From the NCBI GenBank assembly GCA_018500065.2, contig JAHBAO020000002.1, positions 1-28,799 of the forward strand: a stretch of DNA of 28,799 bases, given 5' to 3'. Each line of letters opens with the position of its first letter. The stretch's first letter is position 1. Below the pieces are notes generated by a model. That model saw nothing but the letters and a program-made list of their open reading frames with translations. It had not been told where the DNA came from and did not search any database. Shown here piece after piece: positions 16,024 through 24,691 of this stretch. The position numbers and the translations under genes are program-made. Source of the stretch: Octadecabacter sp. GTDB taxonomy: Bacteria; Pseudomonadota; Alphaproteobacteria; Rhodobacterales; Rhodobacteraceae.

Positions 16024-18123
16024 CTAACCAACTGAAATTAAACGAATAGCCCTGTCTTGTTCCATGAGCCATAAAAGCGTCCGCGCGGCTGTTCCGCGCT
16101 CGGATTCCAGCTTTGGATCATCCAAAAGCAATTTTCGGGCGTCAGATTGCGCCAAAGCCATCAGCGCGGTTTGACGTTCCAGATCGGCAATTCGAAACCT
16201 TGGCAGCCCCGACTGTGCCGTGCCAATGACATCACCTGCTCCTCGCATTGCGAGGTCTTCTTCGGAAATGCGAAACCCGTCTTCGGTTTCGCGCATGATC
16301 TCTAGGCGTTGACGCCCGCTTTCAGACAGCGGCGCTTGGTACATCAACAAGCATGTGGACTTGGCGGACCCGCGCCCGACCCGCCCGCGCAACTGGTGAA
16401 GCTGCGCAAGACCGAAGCTTTCGGCGCGTTCAATCACCATAATCGACGCGTTGGGAACGTTCACTCCGACCTCGATCACGGTTGTCGCGACCAACACTTT
16501 AGTCTGACCGCTTACAAAATCACGCATCGCCGCGTCTTTGTCGCAGGGGGGCATTTGCCCGTGCACCAAACCAACAACACCCTCGCCCAAGGCCGCCCGC
16601 AGCCGTTTGAAGCGTTCCTCGGCGGCGGTTTTGTCGCTCACCTCGGATTCTTCAACCAAGGGGCACACCCAATAGCACTGCCGCCCTTCGGCCACCGCCG
16701 CGCGAAGGCGGTCCACCACCGCATCCATCTTTGACGTTGCGACCAAGGCGGTCGTCACTGGGCTGCGGCCTGGTGGCTTTTCATCCAACACACTGACGTC
16801 CATGTCGCCATATTGCGCCAAGGCCAATGAGCGTGGGATCGGCGTGGCCGTCATCACCAACACATCAACCGCAGCGCCCTTGGCACCAAGTTCCATGCGC
16901 TGCGCGACACCAAAGCGGTGCTGTTCGTCAATGATCGCAAGACGCAGGTCCGCAAATACGACGTCCTTTTGGAACACCGCATGGGTTCCCACCAGAATGT
17001 GAATGTCGCCCGCTTCGAGTGCCGCCAGTTTCGCCTGCCGCTCCGCGCCTTTGTCGCGCCCAGTCAGCAGTTCCAGCACGACACCCGCCTCAGCTGCGAG
17101 CGGTTGCAACCCCTCAAGGTGTTGACGCGCAAGGATTTCTGTCGGGGCCATCATCACGCCCTGCCCGCCAGCCTCAACCGCGTTCAACAGCGCCAAAAGC
17201 GCGACCAGCGTCTTGCCGGACCCAACATCGCCCTGCAGCAAACGGTTCATTCGATGCGGTTTTGCCATGTCTTCAGCGATCTCAGCCGTCGCACGAACCT
17301 GCGCCCCCGTGGGCGCAAACCCGAGCGACCCCAGCACCTTACGCTGCTTCTTGCCATCACCAACCGTCACACGCCCCTTGCCGCGCCGCTGCACCGCCCG
17401 CGCGAGCGCGAGCGTCAGTTGGTGCGCAAAGACCTCATCATAGGCGAGCCGTTGGCGCGCAGCACCGGTTGCCGCCAGTTCAGCCGATGACATCGGACGA
17501 TGCGCCTGTGCAAGTGCTGCGCCCCATTCTGGCCAGCCTTCACGCGCACGCAACGCGGGATCAATCCACTCCGGCAAATCTGGCGCTTGCCCTAAAACAT
17601 CTGCCGTGGCCTTAAACATCGCCTTCTGGGTGACCGTCCCTGTCAGGGGATAAACCGGTTCAAACAATGGAATTTGTTCCGCCTCGTCCGGTGTCAAAAT
17701 ATGGTCAGGGTGAACCATCTGACCGACACCATCAAACAATTCGATCTTTCCAGACACCACGCGCCGTTGACCCGTAGGCAATTGTTTTCGCAGGTATTCT
17801 GCGTGGCTGCGAAAGAACACCAACTGAAAAGTTGTTTGCGCGTCTTCGACCAACACACGGTACGGACGTCCCCGCTGGGAGGGTGCGTTATGTTGGCCAA
17901 CCGTGACTTCAACGGTGCACACTGCGGGTGCTTGAACCTCAAGGATGGAGGCGCGTCGCCTGCGGTCAACGCCCGAGTGTGGCAACGTGAACAGCAGATC
18001 ACGCGGCTTTTCAATATGCGCCGCACCAAGCGCTTGCGCCGATTTCGGGCCGATCCCGTCAAGGCTTTCAAGGCTGCCAAACAGCGGCCAAAGCACCTCT
18101 GGTCTGCCGCTTGGCGCGCTCAT
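16024..18123 (-). CDS. recG: ATP-dependent DNA helicase RecG
   Basis: A 699-residue fork-reversal and branch-migration helicase acting on stalled replication forks and Holliday junctions. The N-terminal wedge/OB region (about 1-240) is followed by two RecA-like motor domains: Walker A GDVGSGKT, Walker B DEQH in IIDEQHRFGV, motif III TATPIPRSL, and motif VI QLRGRVGRG. The C-terminal TRG region is intact. The ATG at 18123 overlaps the ligA stop by 4 bp (ATGA), so the ligase and helicase are translationally coupled. The LexA-linked small peptide gene begins 108 bp after its stop on the same strand. Confidence 0.97.
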   Translation of the reverse strand: MSAPSGRPEVLWPLFGSLESLDGIGPKSAQALGAAHIEKPRDLLFTLPHSGVDRRRRASILEVQAPAVCTVEVTVGQHNAPSQRGRPYRVLVEDAQTTFQLVFFRSHAEYLRKQLPTGQRRVVSGKIELFDGVGQMVHPDHILTPDEAEQIPLFEPVYPLTGTVTQKAMFKATADVLGQAPDLPEWIDPALRAREGWPEWGAALAQAHRPMSSAELAATGAARQRLAYDEVFAHQLTLALARAVQRRGKGRVTVGDGKKQRKVLGSLGFAPTGAQVRATAEIAEDMAKPHRMNRLLQGDVGSGKTLVALLALLNAVEAGGQGVMMAPTEILARQHLEGLQPLAAEAGVVLELLTGRDKGAERQAKLAALEAGDIHILVGTHAVFQKDVVFADLRLAIIDEQHRFGVAQRMELGAKGAAVDVLVMTATPIPRSLALAQYGDMDVSVLDEKPPGRSPVTTALVATSKMDAVVDRLRAAVAEGRQCYWVCPLVEESEVSDKTAAEERFKRLRAALGEGVVGLVHGQMPPCDKDAAMRDFVSGQTKVLVATTVIEVGVNVPNASIMVIERAESFGLAQLHQLRGRVGRGSAKSTCLLMYQAPLSESGRQRLEIMRETEDGFRISEEDLAMRGAGDVIGTAQSGLPRFRIADLERQTALMALAQSDARKLLLDDPKLESERGTAARTLLWLMEQDRAIRLISVG

Positions 18124-20372
18124 GCGTTACTCGTCAGCGCCAGCCAGCCGTCCTCATCTATGGTTTCAATGCCCAAATCTGCGGCCTTTTTCGCCTTCGA
18201 TCCCGCTCCGGGCCCTGCGACCAATAAATCGGTCTTCGCACTTACCGAACCGCTGACCTTGGCCCCGAGCATTTCGGCGCGTGCCTTTGCTTCGGCGCGG
18301 GTCATTTTTTCAAGCGTACCGGTGAAGACAACTGTTTTGCCCGCCACTGGGCTGCTTGTGTCGCGTGCTTCGGGTGCTTGAATTTCTTCAAGCGCAGCAA
18401 TTAAACGGTCAATCGCGGCGCGTTCATCTGGGTTCGCAAGCGCATCCGAAACAGACAAGGCAACGGTCGCGCCGATCCCATCGGCATCAATCAGGAATGC
18501 CCATGCACGCGCGGCATCCGGTGGGACTTTCGCGGCTGCAATTGCAGATTTGCGCGCATCCGCAAGCCGAACGCGCCGTGTGTCACGCGCCGCTTCGATG
18601 CGCTCACGCTCCTCGGCGATATCCGCTGCACGATGGGCCAAAGCTGCGGGGCGCGCCTTTGTGATATTCTCAGAAAAGGCATCCCAGCCCCCATAGTGCC
18701 GCGCCAAATCTTGTGCTGTCACTTCACCAATGTGGCGAATTCCAAGCCCGAAAATCAAACGCGCAAGCGGAATTTTTCGCTTTTCATCAATGGCTTGCCA
18801 CAGCTTGGCTACACTGGTGTCACCCCACCCGTCGCGGTTGGCGAGTTTGGTGAAATTGTCTTTGTCTCTCGCGTGCAGCGTAAAGATATCAGCGGGTTCT
18901 TTCACCGGAAGTTGGTCATCCTCGTAAAAGGCCTCAATTTGCTTTGCGCCCAAACCTTCAATATCAAACGCCGCCCGTGATACGAAATGTTTCAGCTTTT
19001 CAACAGCTTGCGCAGGACAAATAAGGCCGCCCGTACATCGGCGCACGGCATCCCCCTCGTCGCGCACCGCCGTTGATCCGCACTTTGGGCAGACAGTGGG
19101 GAATATATACGGCGCGCTGTCTTTCGCACGCTTACTCAGGTCAACATCCGCAACCTTCGGGATCACATCGCCTGCGCGGTAGACCTGCACCCAATCCCCA
19201 ACGCGGATGTCTTTGCCGCCGCGAATGGCTTCGCCCTTGTTGCCACGACCTTCGATGTAATCCTCATTGTGGAGTGTCGCGTTGGACACGACCACGCCGC
19301 CAACCGTGACGGGTTTCAGCCGCGCAACGGGGCTAAGCGCGCCTGTGCGCCCGACCTGAATGTCGATCGCTTCAAGCGTTGTCCAGGCGAGTTCGGCGGG
19401 AAATTTATGCGCAATCGCCCAACGAGGTGTGGTTGACCGAAAGCCAAGCCGTGCCTGCAACGCGAGGTCATCAACCTTGTAAACAACGCCGTCGATATCA
19501 TACCCAAGCGTCGCGCGTTGGGCTTCGATCTTGCGGTAATGCGCGATCATCGCGCTTGGACTTGTGCAGGTCCGGGTCAGCGGATTTGTTTGAAACCCGA
19601 GCGTCTCTAAGCGTTCGATAGCGCCCGTTTGGGTGGACGCGAGCGGCGCAGACAAAGCCCCCCAAGCGTAAGCGAAAAACCTAAGCGGACGCGATTTTGT
19701 GATGCGTGCGTCAAGCTGGCGCAATGATCCGGCGGCGGCGTTGCGCGGATTTGCAAATGTCTTGGCGCCCGCTTCGGTCTGGCGTGCATTGAGGGCTTCG
19801 AAATCCGCGTGGGACATATAAACTTCACCGCGCACCTCAAGAATATCGGGAGCATCGGTCAGCTGATGTGGGATGTCGGCAATAGTAAGCGCGTTTTCGG
19901 TTACATTCTCACCCGTGCTCCCATCGCCACGCGTTGCGGCTTGCATGAGTGTGCCGTTTTCATACCGCAGAGACAGTGACAAACCGTCGATCTTGGGTTC
20001 CGCCGTGAAGTTCAGTGGGTCTTTGCCCATCCCAAGAAACTTACGCACAGATTGGTCGAACTCGGTGACATCTTCATCGCTAAATGCGTTGCCCAAAGAC
20101 AGCATTCTGACGACATGTTGTATTTTTCCAAAACCGTCTGAGGGAGTCGCCCCGACTTTTTCGGTCGGGCTATCTTCCTGCTTCAAATTGGGGAAGCGTG
20201 TTTCTATCGCCGCCAAACGCCGCTTTAACGCGTCATACACGGCATCGGATATCCGTGGCGTGTCTGATTGATGGTAGTCTTCATTGGCCTGCGCCACAAG
20301 TGGAGCAAGCCGCGCAATTTCTTGCGCGGCTTCGGTTTGGGTCAGATTTTCCACCGATATTTCTGCGGTCAC
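18120..20372 (-). CDS. ligA: NAD-dependent DNA ligase LigA
   Basis: A 750-residue replicative and repair ligase, at the long end for the family. Order: the NAD-binding Ia domain with YHQSDTPRISDAVYD; the adenylation domain with catalytic K127 in AEPKIDG; the OB fold; a four-cysteine zinc finger (CPKCGS...C...C); helix-hairpin-helix repeats; and a C-terminal BRCT domain beginning around VAGKTVVFTGTLEKM. A Lys/Arg/Ala-rich insert precedes the BRCT. The start is GTG at 20372, with GGGGAT upstream as ribosome binding site. The gene is followed by recG with a 4-bp overlap; ctrA lies 134 bp upstream on the same strand. Confidence 0.97.
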   Translation of the reverse strand: MTAEISVENLTQTEAAQEIARLAPLVAQANEDYHQSDTPRISDAVYDALKRRLAAIETRFPNLKQEDSPTEKVGATPSDGFGKIQHVVRMLSLGNAFSDEDVTEFDQSVRKFLGMGKDPLNFTAEPKIDGLSLSLRYENGTLMQAATRGDGSTGENVTENALTIADIPHQLTDAPDILEVRGEVYMSHADFEALNARQTEAGAKTFANPRNAAAGSLRQLDARITKSRPLRFFAYAWGALSAPLASTQTGAIERLETLGFQTNPLTRTCTSPSAMIAHYRKIEAQRATLGYDIDGVVYKVDDLALQARLGFRSTTPRWAIAHKFPAELAWTTLEAIDIQVGRTGALSPVARLKPVTVGGVVVSNATLHNEDYIEGRGNKGEAIRGGKDIRVGDWVQVYRAGDVIPKVADVDLSKRAKDSAPYIFPTVCPKCGSTAVRDEGDAVRRCTGGLICPAQAVEKLKHFVSRAAFDIEGLGAKQIEAFYEDDQLPVKEPADIFTLHARDKDNFTKLANRDGWGDTSVAKLWQAIDEKRKIPLARLIFGLGIRHIGEVTAQDLARHYGGWDAFSENITKARPAALAHRAADIAEERERIEAARDTRRVRLADARKSAIAAAKVPPDAARAWAFLIDADGIGATVALSVSDALANPDERAAIDRLIAALEEIQAPEARDTSSPVAGKTVVFTGTLEKMTRAEAKARAEMLGAKVSGSVSAKTDLLVAGPGAGSKAKKAADLGIETIDEDGWLALTSNA

Positions 20373-20506
20373 ACCCTATCCCCGACGTTACCAAAGCGAT
20401 TAACCTTTAGCCTAGTGATAGGTCTGTGGCGGGTGCAGGTCCAGCCCCGTCCGGCACCGAATATGCTATTCCCGCAAGCACAAATTTTCGCACCCTTCAG
20501 CCCAGT

Positions 20507-21226
20507 TTACGCGCCGATGGCGACTTTTTCTGGGTCTTGCATGCTCATCGGCTCAGGATCGCGCAGCACATAGCCACGTCCCCAAACGGTTTCGATGTGA
20601 TTGTCCCCACCCGTCGCCTCGGAAAGCTTTTTGCGAAGCTTACAGATGAACACGTCAATGATTTTCAATTCCGGTTCATCCATGCCGCCGTAAAGATGGT
20701 TCAGGAACATCTCTTTTGTAAGCGTGGTGCCTTTGCGCAGGCTAAGAAGCTCGAGCATTTGGTATTCTTTGCCAGTCAAATGTACAGGGCTGCTGTCTGC
20801 TTCAACCGTTTTGGCATCAAGGTTCACGGCAATTGATCCGGTCTTGATGATCGATTGCGCATGGCCTTTGGACCGCCGGATAATTGCGTGGATACGCGCC
20901 ACCAGTTCTTCGCGGTGGAATGGCTTGGTCATGTAGTCGTCAGCACCAAATCCAAAGCCTTTAAGCTTACTTTCGGTGCCATCTTCGCCCGACAGGATCA
21001 AAATCGGCGTATCAATCCTACTCAGGCGCAGTTGGCGCAAAACTTCATGGCCGTTCATATCCGGCAAATTGATGTCGAGGAGAATCAGATCGTAGTCATA
21101 CAACTTCGCCAGATCGATCCCCTCTTCTCCGAGATCCGTCGTATAGACGTTCAGGTTTGCATGACTTAGCATCAATTCGATACTTTTAGCCGTGGATGGG
21201 TCGTCTTCTACCAGCAATACGCGCAT
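20507..21226 (-). CDS. ctrA: Cell-cycle response regulator CtrA
   Basis: A 239-residue OmpR-class regulator. The receiver domain has E7-D8-D9, phosphoacceptor D51 in LLDINLPDMNG and the conserved lysine in DDYMTKPF. The winged-helix DNA-binding domain (about 125-225) contains the CtrA-typical LTGKEYQMLELLSLRKG and VFICKLRKKL. CtrA is the master cell-cycle regulator in Caulobacter; in Rhodobacteraceae it mainly controls motility and gene-transfer-agent functions. GGAGAAGG lies 5 bp before the ATG. The next gene upstream on the same strand is sciP, 93 bp away, and the intervening DNA carries a near-consensus CtrA site, suggesting autoregulation. Confidence 0.97.
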   Translation of the reverse strand: MRVLLVEDDPSTAKSIELMLSHANLNVYTTDLGEEGIDLAKLYDYDLILLDINLPDMNGHEVLRQLRLSRIDTPILILSGEDGTESKLKGFGFGADDYMTKPFHREELVARIHAIIRRSKGHAQSIIKTGSIAVNLDAKTVEADSSPVHLTGKEYQMLELLSLRKGTTLTKEMFLNHLYGGMDEPELKIIDVFICKLRKKLSEATGGDNHIETVWGRGYVLRDPEPMSMQDPEKVAIGA

Positions 21227-21277
21227 TTAGCCTTCTCCGCTCTTTTGGTGTCTGAAAAGACCCTAGAGTAACAATGG

Positions 21278-21292
21278 TTAACCACACGTTAC
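21278..21292 (-). promoter_or_regulatory. Candidate CtrA-binding site upstream of ctrA
   Basis: TTAACCACACGTTAC fits TTAA-N7-TTAA at all but one base. A further overlapping GTAAC element lies at 21269-21273, so the ctrA upstream region holds three TAAC half-sites within about 25 bp. Confidence 0.55.
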
Positions 21293-21319
21293 CGTACACA
21301 TCTAACTTTGCAACTCTAC

Positions 21320-21598
21320 CTAAAGTTGTCTATATTTTTGTAGCGATGTTGCCTTTAATGCAACTTCACCGTGATCGCGCACGGCAGTTTCCCATTCAGT
21401 CAGTTCATCGCCTGAAAGCCCGTAAATCTCTTGGGCTTCCTCCCGCGACACCAACCCGAATGCCACGGCGCGCACAACGCAGGCTTTGCGCGATGCGACC
21501 CAACGGCGCGTTTCTGGCGCAGGCAGGTCCGCCCGTGTCATTACCGACCCGTCGGGCAGTTTTACGGACCGTGGCCCATCAATTTTTCGTAAATACAT
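21320..21598 (-). CDS. sciP: CtrA inhibitor SciP (DUF1153)
   Basis: A 92-residue DNA-binding protein that in Caulobacter binds CtrA and its promoters and blocks transcription activation. The whole sequence follows the DUF1153 pattern: MYLRKIDGPRSVKLPDGSVM, then TRADLP, then TRRWVASRKACVVRAV, a helix-turn-helix with GLVSREEAQEIYGLSGDELTEW, and the C-terminal tail ALKATSLQKYRQL. The length equals that of the family. It lies immediately upstream of ctrA on the same strand and is divergent from mnmA with 130 bp between the starts. Confidence 0.92.
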   Translation of the reverse strand: MYLRKIDGPRSVKLPDGSVMTRADLPAPETRRWVASRKACVVRAVAFGLVSREEAQEIYGLSGDELTEWETAVRDHGEVALKATSLQKYRQL

Positions 21599-21672
21599 CT
21601 CTCACACCCCTATGTGGTCTTTCATAGGGAAGTCTTTGCAGCTAACGGCCTAACGAGTGGTAAAGCTGCCCC

Positions 21673-21700
21673 TTGAGAATGATTACACTTTTCCTATATT
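21673..21700 (+). promoter_or_regulatory. Candidate promoter of mnmA
   Basis: TTGAGA (21673-21678) and TATATT (21695-21700) are spaced by 16 bases, ending 28 bp before the mnmA start codon. A good sigma-70-type match, judged by sequence only. Confidence 0.55.
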
Positions 21701-21728
21701 TACACCTAAATTTCCGTTAGGACGCCCT

Positions 21729-22868
21729 ATGCCTCTTGATCGCCCGCTTAATTCTCTTGGCTTTGCCAAGCCCCCGTCGCAAACCCGTGTCGTTGTTGCG
21801 ATGTCTGGCGGCGTGGACAGTTCTGTTGTTGCGGCAATGCTGGCGGATGAAGGCTATGACGTGGTCGGCGTTACGCTGCAGCTTTATGACCACGGCGCGG
21901 CCTTGGCCAAAAAGGGCGCGTGTTGTGCGGGCCGTGATATTCACGATGCGCGGCGCGTGGCGGAGGAAAAGAACTTTCCACACTACGTCTTGGACTACGA
22001 AAACACGTTCAAAGAAGCTGTGATCGATGAATTTGCAGACAGCTATTTGGCGGGCGCAACGCCGGTTCCTTGTATTCGGTGCAATGAGCGTGTGAAGTTC
22101 AAGGACCTGCTGGAAACGGCGAAGGACTTGGATGCCGATTGCATGGCGACCGGGCACTATATTCAACGGATGATGGGTGACGGTGGGGCTGAGCTGCATT
22201 CAGCTGCAGATGCGTCCAAAGACCAAAGCTATTTCCTGTTTTCAACAACGCCAGAACAGTTGGATTATTTGCGCTTTCCTTTGGGTCATCACGCCTCAAA
22301 GGAGCAGACCCGTGCATTGGCGCGCAAATATGGATTGGCACTGGCTGACAAACCGGACAGCCAAGACATCTGCTTTGTGCCGAACGGCAACTATGCTGCG
22401 GTGATTGAAAAGCTGCGTCCGGGCGCGGCTGAACCAGGTGATATTGTCGACGTTGATGGCACTGTCTTGGCGCAACACAACGGCGTCATTCACTACACCA
22501 TTGGCCAACGCCGTGGCCTTGGCATCGGTGGTTTGGCCACCCCGCTTTATGTGGTAAAACTGGACGTCGACAAAAAGCACGTCATCGTTGGGCCAAAGGA
22601 AATGCTGACAACGCGGACAGTTCCTGTGCGCGAGGTTAACTGGCTGGGTGACGGCGCGTTTGATGACGTGGCTGAGCGCCATATCTCTGTAAAGGTGCGG
22701 TCTACCAAGCCGCCAATGGAAGCCGTTGTGCGCCCATTGTCTGCCACGACTGCTGAGGTTGAACTGCTGACACCGGAAGAAGGTGTCGCACCGGGGCAAG
22801 CGTGTGTGTTTTATGACAATGACAGCTCCCGCATTTTTGGTGGCGGCTGGATTTGGCGCGGATATTAA
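21729..22868 (+). CDS. mnmA: tRNA-specific 2-thiouridylase MnmA
   Basis: A 379-residue ATP pyrophosphatase that puts sulfur at C2 of wobble uridine 34 in tRNA-Lys, -Glu and -Gln. The PP-loop SGGVDSS is at residues 26-32. The catalytic cysteines are C118 (CIRCNERVKF) and C215 (DSQDICFV). ATGHY and TIGQRRGLGIGG are conserved family segments, and the C-terminal beta-barrel ends with FGGGWIWRGY. ATG at 21729 is preferred because the sequence upstream of it in the same frame overlaps the promoter-like elements. It is divergent from sciP. Confidence 0.96.
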   Translation: MPLDRPLNSLGFAKPPSQTRVVVAMSGGVDSSVVAAMLADEGYDVVGVTLQLYDHGAALAKKGACCAGRDIHDARRVAEEKNFPHYVLDYENTFKEAVIDEFADSYLAGATPVPCIRCNERVKFKDLLETAKDLDADCMATGHYIQRMMGDGGAELHSAADASKDQSYFLFSTTPEQLDYLRFPLGHHASKEQTRALARKYGLALADKPDSQDICFVPNGNYAAVIEKLRPGAAEPGDIVDVDGTVLAQHNGVIHYTIGQRRGLGIGGLATPLYVVKLDVDKKHVIVGPKEMLTTRTVPVREVNWLGDGAFDDVAERHISVKVRSTKPPMEAVVRPLSATTAEVELLTPEEGVAPGQACVFYDNDSSRIFGGGWIWRGY

Positions 22869-22890
22869 ACCAAAAGTAGTCCGCTATCCG

Positions 22891-23505
22891 CTAACGCTTT
22901 GCGGCTAAAGTGCGGGCCTTTTGCTGCGCGTCGAACTTTTCCCAAACGTGCATGTGCCCTTTCTGACGCGCAGCGGCCAGCCAAAGCTTTTGGCGCGCAT
23001 CGGCTGTTTCCAATGGTCGATAGACGCCCTCGGAATACGTCGGCCAATCAAGCGCTAAACCAAGTTTGACCATTTCTGCCGATAAATCTCGCCCGTCCGG
23101 CAAATAACATTTTGCAACAGTTCGCCCATGTGCGTCTGTGTGATGAACATGCGCCCGAATGGCATGTCCTTTGCACATCTCAAAGAGCGCCCATTTCGCA
23201 CGGATACCAAAGGGATGATTTATCTCGGGGGCATCCACACCAAATAGTCGAATTTCAACTTTTTTGATGATGAGCGAGTCACCGTCCGTAATGTAGGCAC
23301 GGCCTTCAATAACCCTGTTGAAGGCTTCAGGCGTTTTCCACGCCGCGTTAGGGCCCGAATTTGGAGCCGCGCGTTTGGGCCTTGGTCGCGGTGTCGTTCG
23401 TCGTCTTTGCGGTGACCGATTGCTGCCTCGGCCCAATCTATACATTATTGTACGAGAGCTGAGCACCATTACACACAGCACCACAATAACGACGACACTT
23501 TCCAA
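22891..23505 (-). CDS. Membrane-anchored thermonuclease (SNase-like) family protein
   Basis: A 204-residue protein with one N-terminal hydrophobic segment (about residues 4-20), a basic Arg/Pro linker (about 22-55) and a staphylococcal-nuclease OB domain (about 60-180). Catalytic residues are visible: Arg, Asp and Glu in RLFGVDAPE and a second Arg in DAHGRTVAKCYL; YITDGDSL is the calcium-site aspartate region. The start is TTG at 23505: the frame is closed by a TGA 18 bp upstream, and GGGAGAG lies about 6 bp before TTG. The likely role is a periplasmic nuclease tethered to the inner membrane; the substrate is unknown. Confidence 0.85.
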   Translation of the reverse strand: MESVVVIVVLCVMVLSSRTIMYRLGRGSNRSPQRRRTTPRPRPKRAAPNSGPNAAWKTPEAFNRVIEGRAYITDGDSLIIKKVEIRLFGVDAPEINHPFGIRAKWALFEMCKGHAIRAHVHHTDAHGRTVAKCYLPDGRDLSAEMVKLGLALDWPTYSEGVYRPLETADARQKLWLAAARQKGHMHVWEKFDAQQKARTLAAKR

Positions 23506-23610
23506 AATCGGCTCTCCCGCTCACGAAACGGCAGACTAACACTAAACCTAAAGTTGTAAACCTACACCGCCAGAAGCAAGCGTAGCTTTCATCATCCCTT
23601 CCGAACTGCC

Positions 23611-24690
23611 CTACCCGCGGCGACGGCCACCTTTACGCCCTGCCCGACCGCGACCTTCTTGGCCGGCCTTCGGGGCTTCGCGGTTCATCGTGATCCATGC
23701 AGCACCACCATCATCATTGTTGGTCAGGAAATTGGCCGCGCGGATAGCTTCCATTTCCTTACCCGCACGCGGCTTGGTTGAGCCCATGCCGAACAACGTC
23801 ACAAAGGTTTCGTCGTCAATGTCTTCTGGCAGGATAATGCCCGCCGCCGCGATCTGGGCCTTCTTTTCGGCAATCTTGAGCGGGCCAATTGGCAGTGCCA
23901 CAGGGTTCATAATTGCAGACGTCATGCCAGCGGCCATCGCCATCGGCAGGAACGCGTTGTTGATGCCGTGGCGGTTCGGAAGACCAAAGCTGATGTTGGA
24001 TGCACCGCAGGTCGTGTTAACTCCGAGTTCCTCGCGCAGACGACGCACCAGTGTGAACACCTGCAAACCAGCGGTTCCCATCGCGCCAATTGGCATCACC
24101 AGCGGATCCACCACGATGTCATGGGCTGGAATTCCGAAATCAGCGGCGCGTTCGACGATCTTTTTGGCGACGGCAAAACGCACGTCCGGGTCTTCGGAAA
24201 TGCCCGTGTCATCGTTGGAAATCGCCACAACGGGCACGTTGTATTTCTTCACCAGCGGCAGAACGAGTTCCATGCGTTCTTCTTCACCAGTGACGGAATT
24301 CAACAAAGGCCGCCCCTCAGCCGCAGCCAAACCGTTTTCCAGCGCACCGGGAACGGAGGAGTCGATGCACAGTGGCGTATCAACAATCGCCTGCACCCGC
24401 TTAACCAATTCCTCCATCAACGCTGGCTCAACAAAGTTGTTGTCCGCATAGCGTGGGTCTTCGGCCATTTTGTTTGAGAACACTGCGCCAGAGTTGATGT
24501 CGAGCCCCGTGGCCCCCGCCATTGTCTGGGCAATCGCGTCCGCTTCGACACGGCTGAAATCACCGGCTTCAAGTTCTTCGTTCAGGATCTTACGGCCCGT
24601 CGGGTTAATGCGTTCGCCAATCACGCAAAACGGCTGGTCAAAGCCGATGACGGCGGTCTTGGTTTTGGATTCGATAACAGTGCGGGTCAT
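23611..24690 (-). CDS. Methyltetrahydrofolate:corrinoid methyltransferase (pterin-binding, AcsE/MtvB-like)
   Basis: A 359-residue TIM-barrel protein of the pterin-binding (DHPS-like) family that moves methyl groups between a corrinoid protein and tetrahydrofolate. VIGERINPTGRK (about residues 23-34) is the family opening. GLDINSGAV, CIDSSVPGAL, LLNSVTGEEERM and AISNDDTG follow the expected barrel order with Asp/Asn pterin ligands. The C-terminus ends in a strongly basic tail (GRGRAGRKGGRRRG) not needed for the fold. ATG at 24690 lies 1 bp after the metF stop, so it is the third gene of a three-gene operon. No corrinoid protein or substrate-specific methyltransferase is in the window. Confidence 0.87.
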   Translation of the reverse strand: MTRTVIESKTKTAVIGFDQPFCVIGERINPTGRKILNEELEAGDFSRVEADAIAQTMAGATGLDINSGAVFSNKMAEDPRYADNNFVEPALMEELVKRVQAIVDTPLCIDSSVPGALENGLAAAEGRPLLNSVTGEEERMELVLPLVKKYNVPVVAISNDDTGISEDPDVRFAVAKKIVERAADFGIPAHDIVVDPLVMPIGAMGTAGLQVFTLVRRLREELGVNTTCGASNISFGLPNRHGINNAFLPMAMAAGMTSAIMNPVALPIGPLKIAEKKAQIAAAGIILPEDIDDETFVTLFGMGSTKPRAGKEMEAIRAANFLTNNDDGGAAWITMNREAPKAGQEGRGRAGRKGGRRRG

Positions 24691-24691
24691 T

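Noticed and set aside
20385..20401. Possible CtrA box upstream of ligA (GGTTAATCG..GGTAACG on the reverse strand)
   Set aside because: The half-sites are 8 bases apart and the second reads GTAAC, so both spacing and sequence depart from TTAA-N7-TTAA.
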